Source: Actinomycetes bacterium (GTDB taxonomy: Bacteria; Actinomycetota; Acidimicrobiia; Acidimicrobiales; JAJYPT01). Taken from it: DNA of 7,753 bases. Position 1 is the stretch's first letter. The number at the start of each line of letters is the position of its first letter. Under the pieces are notes generated by a model. That model was given only the letters and a program-made list of their open reading frames with translations, was not told the DNA's origin and did not search any database. This document shows, in pieces, positions 1 to 6,879 of this stretch. The position numbers and the translations under genes are program-made. The stretch spans positions 1-7,753 of the forward strand of contig JAJYPT010000078.1 in the NCBI GenBank assembly GCA_021795135.1. Direction: 5' to 3'.

Positions 1-43
1 AGATACGTTGCTTTTTAGAACTGGATTGAGGAAAACCTTTCAT
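1..43 (-). CDS. Possible N-terminal fragment of a divergent gene, cut by the window edge
   Basis: An ATG at 43-41 opens a minus-strand frame that stays open for 14 codons to the window edge (MKGFPQSSSKKQRI). I do not recognise the protein. Two observations favour it. Base composition changes sharply near position 45, from mixed sequence to almost pure A+T, as at a gene boundary. A TAAAAT hexamer lies 6 nt before the ATG, which would fit a leaderless promoter of the kind common in actinobacteria. There is no Shine-Dalgarno site. The alternative is the tail of a plus-strand gene: the frame beginning at position 2 is open until a TAA at 56-58. The evidence is too short to decide. Confidence 0.25.
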   Translation of the reverse strand, partial: MKGFPQSSSKKQRI

Positions 44-161
44 TCAATTATTTTATAATAAAATAATTAAATTAATAAATATTATTTTTACAACACTACT
101 ATTAATCAAAATTAGAAAAAGAAATAAATCTAATAACATTTTTAAGGATTAAGAAATAAAA
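44..161. other. AT-rich intergenic region upstream of the aminotransferase gene
   Basis: This stretch is almost entirely A and T and carries no open frame of interest. It should hold the promoter of the gene starting at 162. A TATAAT hexamer sits at 54-59 but has no convincing -35 box at the right distance. A TTTACA at 87-92 resembles a -35 box but has no good -10 box 16-18 nt downstream. In DNA of this composition such matches are expected by chance, so no promoter is assigned. AAGGA at 144-148 is the only Shine-Dalgarno-like site before the TTG start at 162, at a long spacing of 13 nt. Confidence 0.6.
46..68. repeat. AT-only inverted repeat, 11-bp arms with a one-base centre
   Basis: The arms AATTATTTTAT (46-56) and ATAAAATAATT (58-68) are perfect reverse complements around the A at 57. 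The repeat overlaps the TATAAT at 54-59 and ends 3 nt before the possible divergent start at 43. It could be an operator between two divergent genes. The arms contain only A and T in an AT-only region, so chance remains a real explanation. Confidence 0.45.
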
Positions 162-1202
162 TTGGATAATTCCATAATTGAAAAATACCAAAAACTATGG
201 TCAGCTCAAAGTACTTATCTAAATACTGCTAGCTTCGGTCTTCCACCTACACCTGCTTTTGAAGAATTACAAAAAGCCTTAAATGACTGGCGCTTTGGAA
301 GAACAAGTTGGGAAAATTGGGCACAATCAGCTGAGCAATCTCGTAAGGCTTTTGCAAGATTGATAAATGTAAAACCTGATTCTGTTGCAATTGGGGCAAA
401 TGTATCTAGCTTTATTGGTCTTTTAGCAGCTTCTTTACCCAAAGGTTCTAAAGTAGTAGTACCTGAAATTGAATTTACTTCCAATTTATTTCCATGGCTG
501 TCCAATTCAGACATAAAAGTTACCACAGTACCATTGAAGTACTTAGCTGAAGAGGTACAAAAGGGCTATGATGTTTGTTCTTTTAGCATGGTTCAATCTG
601 CAACAGGAGAAATAGTAGATTTACCTTCGCTAAAACAAGCGGCTCAAACACATAACTGCCTATTGATTGCTGATCTAACTCAATCAGCAGGATGGCTTCC
701 TATGAATGGTGATCAAGTAGATGTTGCTATTTGTTCTGCTTACAAGTGGCTTATGTCACCTCGAGGTAGCGCTTTTGCATATGTCAATCCAACATATACA
801 AATTCGATTATTCCCTATTCAGCAGGTTGGTATGCAGGAGAAGATCCTTTTGAAAGCCTTTACGGACCCCCTTTGCGATTAGCTAATTCAGCTCGAAAAT
901 TAGATATATCACCGGCTTGGTTTTCTTGGGTAGGAACAGCACCTGTGATTGAACTCTTAGAAGAAATCACCATAGAACAAATCCACTCTTACAATGTGGG
1001 ATTAGCAAATTATTTTTTAGAAGGACTAGATTTGGCACCTTCCAACTCAGCAATAGTTTCTATCGATATAGAAGACGCTGATATTAAATTTAAAAATTCA
1101 AATATTCAAGCTTCTACAAGAGCAGGGGGACTAAGGGCTTCTTTTCACTTATATAATACTATAGAAGATGTAAATAGAGCTTTAGATGCTTTACGTAAAT
1201 AA
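162..1202 (+). CDS. PLP-dependent class V aminotransferase-fold enzyme
   Basis: The 346-residue protein has the layout of the class V aminotransferase / cysteine desulfurase / kynureninase-like fold, and its length is normal for the group. The N-terminal YLNTASFGLPP (19-29) matches the family opening motif. DLTQSAG (171-177) supplies the Asp that contacts the PLP ring nitrogen (D171) and the Gln near the PLP O3' (Q174). SAYKWLMSPRG (192-202) carries the Schiff-base lysine K195. A C-terminal GGLRASFHLYNTIEDVNR (322-339) is the usual end of the small domain. There is no signal peptide or membrane segment, so it is probably cytosolic. The substrate cannot be read from sequence; no N-terminal or C-terminal Cys loop typical of a cysteine desulfurase is evident. 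The start is TTG: an in-frame TAA at 150-152 blocks extension, and no other standard start lies before the conserved opening motif. It converges on the flavin reductase gene with three bases between stops. Confidence 0.85.
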   Translation: MDNSIIEKYQKLWSAQSTYLNTASFGLPPTPAFEELQKALNDWRFGRTSWENWAQSAEQSRKAFARLINVKPDSVAIGANVSSFIGLLAASLPKGSKVVVPEIEFTSNLFPWLSNSDIKVTTVPLKYLAEEVQKGYDVCSFSMVQSATGEIVDLPSLKQAAQTHNCLLIADLTQSAGWLPMNGDQVDVAICSAYKWLMSPRGSAFAYVNPTYTNSIIPYSAGWYAGEDPFESLYGPPLRLANSARKLDISPAWFSWVGTAPVIELLEEITIEQIHSYNVGLANYFLEGLDLAPSNSAIVSIDIEDADIKFKNSNIQASTRAGGLRASFHLYNTIEDVNRALDALRK

Positions 1203-1205
1203 AAC

Positions 1206-1700
1206 TTATTCAAATTCTTCTTCTATGGGATGGCCAGCAGGAATTTTTTTTACTTCTTGAAATCCTAATTTTGGACCAGTAGATACTTTCAAGGCTGAAA
1301 CAGGTTCTAAAAGATGACCAACATGGTCGCCTAAGTCGATTCTTTGTATTATTTTTCCTATAAACCAATCTATATCATCTTTGATAATTACTGCTCCATA
1401 GGGCCCTATATACCAAGGACAAAAAGAAAACTTATCTATATTATCTCCCGTAGTTTCTCCAAATAGCTTAGCTAATTCAATCTGATCAACAGAAGGAAAG
1501 TGCAAAGTCAAAAATTGAGCTTTTTTAGCTACTTCTAAAGTGTAATTTTGTTTGGAAATACAAACTAAATAGTGTTGAGGTAAAATACTACATTGGGTAC
1601 TAAAACCAACCAGACAACCTGCTTTTTCGTTTTCAAAACAAGTTGTGACTATACACATCGGATAATCAAGTGTCGCCATTATATGTTCAAAAGAGTTCAC
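1206..1700 (-). CDS. Flavin reductase-like FMN-binding split-barrel protein
   Basis: This 164-residue protein resembles the flavin reductase-like family (split barrel, FMN-binding). The N-terminal half has the typical run of hydrophobic strands with AGCLVGFSTQCSILPQHYLV (27-46), where the flavin phosphate usually binds. A conserved GDHVGHLLEP (124-133) lies in the second half, and the tail PAGHP (154-158) is like that of actinobacterial homologues. Members reduce free flavin with NAD(P)H or act as partners of monooxygenases; the true substrate is not visible here. It lies 66 nt downstream of the nrfD-like gene on the same strand with no clear promoter or terminator between, so it may be the last gene of the formate dehydrogenase operon. 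A functional link is inference only. The GTG start is preferred over the ATG at 1679 because of a well-placed Shine-Dalgarno site and an in-frame TAA directly before GTG. Confidence 0.8.
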   Translation of the reverse strand: MNSFEHIMATLDYPMCIVTTCFENEKAGCLVGFSTQCSILPQHYLVCISKQNYTLEVAKKAQFLTLHFPSVDQIELAKLFGETTGDNIDKFSFCPWYIGPYGAVIIKDDIDWFIGKIIQRIDLGDHVGHLLEPVSALKVSTGPKLGFQEVKKIPAGHPIEEEFE

Positions 1701-1707
1701 TTAGAAA

Positions 1708-1712
1708 TCCCT
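1708..1712 (-). promoter_or_regulatory. Ribosome binding site deciding the GTG start of the flavin reductase gene
   Basis: AGGGA lies 7 nt before the GTG at 1700-1698. The codon immediately before GTG is TAA (1703-1701), so the frame cannot extend further. The ATG at 1679-1677 (residue 8) has no comparable site at the right distance. Confidence 0.6.
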
Positions 1713-1766
1713 AACATAATTTCCAACACCAATTCTTTTATCACAATTTACCGAAGATGTACTAAA

Positions 1767-2714
1767 TCATTGCGCACGATTTAATTTTTGACCCTCAACA
1801 ACATAACTAGGGTCTTTAGTGGATTCAATTCCTGCTTCGAAAATTGAAAATCTCAAAAAAGCAGAGCTAGCAACAAAACATAATCCACCTAAGCGTTTTA
1901 CCCAGGGATTGTGGGTCTTTATTGTAGAAACTATCCCAATTACTGCAGATGCTTTAGAAAGTTTAGACAAAAGAGAAGCTTTCTTATTTTCTTTATAAGG
2001 ACGAGCAAAAAAACCTAGCTTGTTATCCATATAAGAAGTCATAAATAGCTCTGCAACCGCTGCCAATACACTTACCCTCGAAGCTTGACCTATAGAATGC
2101 TTCTTACCTAAAAAAGTAGCTAAACCACCTGCTGAGCTTGCAGAACTAGCAGCAAAAACAAAAGGTAATTCTTTTCTGGCTTCATGCCAAACAGGAACAG
2201 CCGTATTGGAAATCAAAACCGCTGTATAAGTAGAAACTACAGGACCTAAAACACCAGAAACAATATTTGCAGCCGAACCCAAAAAAGGAAATACAGAAAA
2301 TAAATCAGAAGCTATTCCAACTGCTAAAGCAGGACTAAAAATACTTATCACCCAAGTGCCTATACTCATTGGAGAAGTTGGTTTGATTACTCGCAACATA
2401 TTATAGAAGCGATCAGGACGACCTAAATCTTTTATTAAAAAAACCGAACTTATCCCCATTCCAACAAGTGCAGTTACTCTTGACCTATTGGCTAATGAAA
2501 GGTTTCCACTGAATTGAGCTCCTAATGCTAACGTTGCAGATGCACCTGAAAGACCTCCCACTATAAAATAAGTAGGAATATCTGCCTTCCATGTAGGAGA
2601 TTTCAAAATTGGATTTCCATAATAAGAAGTTGGACTTATTTGGGGAACCATACTAACTTCACCAGAAGATTTCATAGGTTTTTCTTTTTGAGCTATATTT
2701 AATTCTTCTGTCAT
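1767..2714 (-). CDS. nrfD: NrfD-like membrane subunit of formate dehydrogenase (quinone-side anchor)
   Basis: This 315-residue integral membrane protein belongs to the NrfD/PsrC family, which anchors iron-sulfur subunits and exchanges electrons with quinones. After a polar N-terminus comes YYGNPILKSPTWKADIP (31-47), then about eight hydrophobic segments, near 46-66, 79-95, 117-140, 153-173, 184-202, 211-229, 252-266 and 275-293. The loop motif KDLGRPDRFYNMLRV (95-109) followed by KPTSPMSIGTW (111-121) is characteristic of the family. It has no haem-ligand pattern of the FdnI cytochrome b type, so it replaces that subunit; menaquinone as acceptor is inferred. Its ATG overlaps the fdhB stop as ATGA, which suggests translational coupling. 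AGTAGG lies 9 nt upstream of the start. The stop codon is an ordinary UGA. Conserved residue H177 sits just after the fourth segment; its role is unknown to me. Confidence 0.88.
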   Translation of the reverse strand: MTEELNIAQKEKPMKSSGEVSMVPQISPTSYYGNPILKSPTWKADIPTYFIVGGLSGASATLALGAQFSGNLSLANRSRVTALVGMGISSVFLIKDLGRPDRFYNMLRVIKPTSPMSIGTWVISIFSPALAVGIASDLFSVFPFLGSAANIVSGVLGPVVSTYTAVLISNTAVPVWHEARKELPFVFAASSASSAGGLATFLGKKHSIGQASRVSVLAAVAELFMTSYMDNKLGFFARPYKENKKASLLSKLSKASAVIGIVSTIKTHNPWVKRLGGLCFVASSAFLRFSIFEAGIESTKDPSYVVEGQKLNRAQ

Positions 2715-3550
2715 TTTTTAATACCTACTGTCAATAAAATAGAACCTAATAAGGCCAAAGCAGCTTTTCCGGCTGATTTCCACTCTGAAGAAATATCATT
2801 GGTCGCAGAAATTGGATCGGGAGGCAGTCCATAAACCTGAGGCTCATCTAATAATAAGAAAAAGGCACCAAAACCTCCTACTCCATCTTTTTCATCATCA
2901 CCATAGAGTTGGGCTTTTGTCTCTCCTGAGGCTTCAAGGACCTCGAGGCGCTTTCTCGCTGCCACTCGCAGATCATCTAACTCGCCAAATTGAATAGATT
3001 TAGTAGGACAGGCTTTTGCACAAGCTGGTTCCAATCCTCCCTTGAGCCGGTCATAACATAGAGTACATTTCCAAACTCGACCATCACCTCTACGTTGATC
3101 AATTACACCAAAAGGACAAGCTGAAACACAATAACCACAACCATTGCAAACATCTGATTGAACTACAACTGTTCCAAACTCAGTTCTAAATAAAGCACCA
3201 GTGGGACAAACCTCTAAACAAGCCGCAGATGTGCAATGTTTACACACATCTGAACTCATAAGCCATCTGACTCCTGAATCCTTTATTCCATCAGATAATT
3301 GTTTTTGACTTTGAGTTTTTTGTTCTATAAAAGCTACATGTCTCCAAGAATTTGCACTTAAAGAGCCTGTGTTGTCATAAGAAGATCCTAAAAAATTAAG
3401 ACCATCTTCTGGAACTTGGTTCCATTCCTTACAGGCAACTTCACAAGCCTTACAACCAATACAAATACTTGTATCAGTAAAAAATCCCATTCTAGGCTGA
3501 TTAGTGTTCCAACCTGCTACTTTAGATGGATCTGAAGTAGTTAATTTCAT
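2711..3550 (-). CDS. fdhB: Formate dehydrogenase iron-sulfur subunit (four [4Fe-4S] clusters)
   Basis: This 279-residue electron-transfer subunit passes electrons from FdhA to the membrane partner. Sixteen cysteines form four ferredoxin-type groups: C30/C33/C36/C40, C103/C106/C111/C115, C135/C138/C141/C145 and C162/C165/C177/C181. As in the FdnH/HybA/DmsB family, the ligands are expected to be shared between groups, giving four [4Fe-4S] clusters. A hydrophobic stretch at 262-277 near the C-terminus, ending in KK, could be a short membrane anchor like that of FdnH, though it is at the lower length limit. There is no signal peptide. The ATG overlaps the fdhA stop as ATGA, with GAGGA just upstream (3558-3554) and an in-frame TAA directly before the ATG, so the start is secure. 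It ends in an ordinary UGA that overlaps the start of the next gene. Confidence 0.93.
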   Translation of the reverse strand: MKLTTSDPSKVAGWNTNQPRMGFFTDTSICIGCKACEVACKEWNQVPEDGLNFLGSSYDNTGSLSANSWRHVAFIEQKTQSQKQLSDGIKDSGVRWLMSSDVCKHCTSAACLEVCPTGALFRTEFGTVVVQSDVCNGCGYCVSACPFGVIDQRRGDGRVWKCTLCYDRLKGGLEPACAKACPTKSIQFGELDDLRVAARKRLEVLEASGETKAQLYGDDEKDGVGGFGAFFLLLDEPQVYGLPPDPISATNDISSEWKSAGKAALALLGSILLTVGIKK

Positions 3551-6500
3551 TTATCCTCGATTGAATCATTGGCAACTGAATTATCTTTATTATTGATCAA
3601 ATTCCAAAGAGCTTTTCCTTTGTCTCTTCTTCCAGGTCTTATGTCACAAGTAGCAGCTTTTACTTCTTGTATGTGAACATTTGGATCCAACGCTAAAGCA
3701 AAAAGATCATTAGCTGAATCTCCTTTTGAAAGACCTTCTGTGCCCCAATGGTAAGGTAGTCCAACCTGGTGAAGATCTTTCCCTTGTATTTTCAATGGAG
3801 CCAATCTATCTGTAACCAAGACCCGAGCTTCTATGCTTGCATTCATGGAAATTATAGTTGCCCAATCTCCATTTTTGATCCCTCTAAGTTGTGCTAATTC
3901 GGGACTTATCTCACAAAAAAAACTAGGTTGTAATTCAGATAGATAAGGTAAGAACCTGCTCATACCTCCAGCTGTATGATGTTCTGTCAAACGATATGTT
4001 GTCATCACAAAAGGAAATGCACCTTGGCCTTCTTCTCCAAAAGTTGGATTATACTTATTTCCCTTCCGATAAAAAACTTGCCGAACCGGATTAGCTTGTT
4101 GAGAATATAAAGAATTATCGAAAGGAGATGCTTGAGGTTCATAATGGGTTGGTAATGGCCCATCTCTTAAGCCATTTGGAACAAATAACCAACCCCTACC
4201 ATCAGCTTGCATTATAAAAGGTTCTGTTCCAGAGATTGCCTCAGCACCTTTTGTTCCTTCTTTTGGTCGATAACTGGGCGGAGTTGTTTTACCAAAATCA
4301 GCCTCATCATAACCACTCCACTCAGATTTTTGTTCATCCCACCAAACATAAGCTTTCCTAGCTGACCAAGGTTTTCCCTCGGGATCTGCTGAGGCTCTGT
4401 TGTAGAGTATTCTCCTATTAGCAGGCCATGCCCAACCCCAATCAGAAGCTACCCAGTTTTGGTCTCTACCGGGTACTCGTTTAGCAGGTTTGTTTTCATC
4501 ATTTCCAAAACAACCTGAATATATCCAACACCCACAAGTAGTTGAACCGTCATCTTTGAGTTCTGTATAGCTAGATAAAGTCTTACCTTCAGCATCATAC
4601 CCATTGATCTCTCTCAAAATAGCTTCAGCAGAAGGATCTCCATGAAGACCTTCTTTTGGATACTCCCAAGCCAATTCTTTAATAGCTCTGTCTTTGGGGT
4701 CGGTTGAATCTTTTAGTTTTTGGCGAATGATTTCACCTAATCGATAATAAAACCAAAGATCTGAGCGAGCATCTCCTTTGGGTTCTAATGCTTTATGATG
4801 CCATTGTAAAAGGCGTTGAGTATTAGTAAAAGAGCCATCTTTTTCAGTATGGGCAGCAGCAGGTAGGAAAAAGACTTCTGTTCCTATATCTTCGCTTTTG
4901 ATTTGCCCATCTTGAACTTCGGGGGAATTATACCAAAAAGCAGCTGTTTCAATTTCTACAAAATCTCTTACCACTAACCAATCTAAATGAGTTAGAGCCT
5001 TGCGGTTTAATTTAGAATTACCAGACCCAACTGCAGGATTTTCCCCTATAACAAAAAACCCTTTGACCCATCCATCAATCATTCCCATTATTGATTGATA
5101 TGTAGAATGATCTCCTGTAATACGAGGAAGATAGTCAAAACAAAAATCATTGTCTTTAGTAGCTGCTTTTCCCCAATAAGCTTTTAACAAACTTATTAAA
5201 TAGTCGGGCATATAGTACCAAAAGCCACTATTAGCTTGATTTTCTTTTATAAAATCTTCTAAAGAATATTTTTCCCCATGAGGCATAGGAATATACCCTG
5301 GCAAAAGATCATAAAGAGTAGGAATATCTGTGGATCCTTGAATACTGGCATGTCCTCGTAATGCCATAATTCCTCCTCCTGGTCTACCAATATTGCCAAG
5401 GAGTAGTTGAATTATAGCAGCGGTACGAATATATTGGACTCCTACAGTATGTTGAGTCCATCCAACTGCGTAACAAAAAGCTGAAGTTCTTTCTCTTCCT
5501 GAATTCTCAACTAATGCTTGTGCCACCTCCAAAAACAACTCCCGAGATATACCACACATCTCTTGAACCATCTCTGGGGTATAGCGGGAAAAATGACGTT
5601 TTAATATTTGAAAAACACAACGAGGGTCTTCAAGAGTAGGATCTGTCTCAGGAGGTTCTTCTGTTGAAAGTTTTCCTCCATGTGCTCCATGAGTCTCGCC
5701 ACCTGAAGCACCCTTTACCTCTCGATTTCCTGCCGAAGCTGGAACTTCTGTTCCTTTATATTGCCAAGATTGAGGATCATAACGACACCCTTGTTCATCC
5801 CAGCCTGAAAAAAGCCCATCTAAGTCTTCGGTGTCTTGAAAGTCATCTCCCACAATTACAGAAGCATTAGTGTAGTTAACAACATAATCTCTAAATTCTT
5901 TACCATTACTTAAAATATAATTAGCTATTGCGCCTAGAAAAACTATATCGCTACCAGCTCTAATTGGAACATGAAGATCAGATACAGCACTAGTACGAGT
6001 AAAGCGAGGGTCAATATGAATAACTTTAGCTCCCCTAGCTTTTGCTTCCATCACCCATTGAAATCCTACTGGATGACATTCGGCCATATTAGAACCTTGA
6101 ATGATGATGCAATCTGAATTTGCTAAATCTTGTTGAAACGAAGTAGCTCCGCCTCTTCCAAAAGATGTTCCCAGACCGGGAACAGTAGAAGAGTGTCAAA
6201 TACGAGCCTGATTTTCTACCTGAACAATTCCAAGTCCTGAGTAAAGCTTTTTCATTAAATAATTTTCTTCATTATCTAATGTGGCACCACCCAAACTAGC
6301 TATACCCATTGTCCTATGCAAAGGAGAACCGTCTTCTCCTTGTTCTTGCCATGTTTCGTTACGAGTTTCAATCACTCGATCCGCTATCATATCCATAGCT
6401 TGGTCTAAATCTAATTCTTGCCACTTTTTAGCATAAGGAGGACGATACTTGACTTTGTATTCTCTAGAAGATCCAGTTACTAATTGTTTTGTAGCAGAAC

Positions 6501-6759
6501 CCTTAGGACAAAGACGACCTCTTGAAATGGGGCTATCAGGGTCTCCTTCTATTTGGGTAACTTCTCCATTTTTTACATAAATCTTTTGTCCGCAACCAAC
6601 AGCGCAGTAAGGACAAATAGAAGGAACTACTTTATCTGCCTCTTCTGTCCTGGGTCGTAATTTAGTAGAATTATTTGATTGACTAGCTTTTCCAAGTCCA
6701 AGATAATCCGTTCCTAAAAGTTGGCGGACTAAAGGCCATTTAGAGTCCCCAAGATTCAT
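3547..6759 (-). CDS. fdhA: Formate dehydrogenase catalytic subunit, selenocysteine-containing (1070 residues, UGA read through)
   Basis: This subunit oxidises formate to CO2 at a molybdenum or tungsten bis-pyranopterin centre. Residues 43-106 form the N-terminal cluster domain, with C49, C52, C56 and C84 as [4Fe-4S] ligands and K86 in the usual electron-relay position. The catalytic residue is selenocysteine 188 followed by H189, encoded by an in-frame UGA at 6198-6196. After it come the conserved NMAECHPVGFQW (224-235), IDPRFTRTS (249-257), GRPGGGIMALRGHASIQGS (458-476) and the FdnG-type WAWPANRRILYNRASADP (776-793). The dinucleotide-binding domain begins at about 916 (FVMTTYRLTEHHT). It is slightly longer than E. 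coli FdnG (1015 residues). There is no Tat signal, and an in-frame TAA right before the ATG rules out an upstream extension, so a cytoplasmic location is inferred. A polar, probably flexible insert lies near 340-375. Both halves are well conserved in one frame, so this is recoding, not a pseudogene. The final stop is also UGA, overlapping fdhB. Confidence 0.95.
6153..6195 (-). promoter_or_regulatory. Bacterial SECIS element (SelB-binding hairpin within fdhA mRNA)
   Basis: Directly after the UGA the mRNA folds into a hairpin with a perfect 7-bp upper stem, UGUUCCC (6184-6178) with GGGAACA (6172-6166), closing a five-base loop GGUCU (6177-6173). A 6-bp lower stem, CUCUUC (6193-6188) with GAAGAG (6158-6153), is separated from it by an asymmetric 3/7 internal loop. 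The loop begins 18 nt after the UGA, the same spacing and the same loop bases as in the E. coli fdhF SECIS as I recall it. The bulged U seen in the E. coli upper stem is absent here, because the stem is fully paired. The element is read as codons at the same time (STVPGLGTSFGR). SelB carrying Sec-tRNA is expected to bind the loop. Confidence 0.9.
6196..6198 (-). other. In-frame UGA decoded as selenocysteine (residue 188 of FdhA)
   Basis: The codon reads TGA on the minus strand between ARI (185-187) and HSSTVPGLG (189-197). This is exactly where formate dehydrogenases of this family carry Sec or Cys before a conserved His. The downstream frame continues without interruption for 882 further residues, and an element matching the bacterial SECIS follows at once. 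Trp is encoded by TGG throughout the window and UGA ends three other genes here, so UGA is not a general Trp codon. Confidence 0.95.
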
Positions 6760-6764
6760 TTATT

Positions 6765-6770
6765 CCTCCC
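6765..6770 (-). promoter_or_regulatory. Strong ribosome binding site of fdhA
   Basis: GGGAGG lies 5 nt before the ATG at 6759-6757. The codon just before the ATG is an in-frame TAA (6762-6760). Together they fix the N-terminus and exclude an upstream Tat signal peptide. Confidence 0.8.
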
Positions 6771-6812
6771 TATAATTCAACAAAGGTGAACTTACCCAAT
6801 TACTTAATCTAG

Positions 6813-6835
6813 TATTCAAAGAATTTATTCAAAGA
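6813..6835 (-). repeat. Direct repeat TCTTTGAATA x2 in the fdhD-fdhA gap
   Basis: The minus strand carries TCTTTGAATA at 6835-6826 and again at 6822-6813, start-to-start distance 13 nt. The repeats lie about 55-75 nt upstream of the fdhA start, in the 120-nt gap (6760-6879), where a promoter or regulator site for fdhA could sit. I see no convincing -35/-10 pair and no terminator for fdhD in the gap. The role is unknown and chance is possible in AT-rich DNA. Confidence 0.4.
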
Positions 6836-6879
6836 CAGCTAAAAAAGATCGATCCTATACAAACCTAATAGTTAGAAAA

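Noticed and set aside
54..59. TATAAT as the -10 box of the aminotransferase promoter
   Set aside because: No -35-like hexamer at 16-18 nt upstream (TTGAGG at 26-31 is 22 nt away), and TATAAT is expected by chance in this AT-only stretch.
215..526. Antisense open frame inside the aminotransferase gene
   Set aside because: It mirrors a well-conserved coding region and has no recognisable protein features. The same holds for the plus-strand frames at 1593-1784, 2812-2997, 5664-5870 and 7388-7633.
1215..1251. Intrinsic terminator of the aminotransferase gene ending in the T-tract at 1244-1251
   Set aside because: No stable stem precedes the T-tract; only weak 3-4 bp pairings with large loops can be drawn, and the region codes for the flavin reductase C-terminus on the other strand.
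3547..6087. A separate gene starting at the internal ATG at 6087
   Set aside because: It would lack the iron-sulfur domain and the active-site residue; the ATG is residue 225 inside a conserved motif, and the frame is continuous with the upstream part through the Sec UGA.
6196..6759. fdhA as a pseudogene with a nonsense mutation
   Set aside because: The UGA is at the known Sec position, is followed by a textbook SECIS hairpin, and the rest of the frame is intact and conserved.
6847..6854. GATCGATC palindrome in the fdhD-fdhA gap followed by a T-run on the minus strand, as a terminator
   Set aside because: The palindrome has no loop and is too short to form a hairpin.
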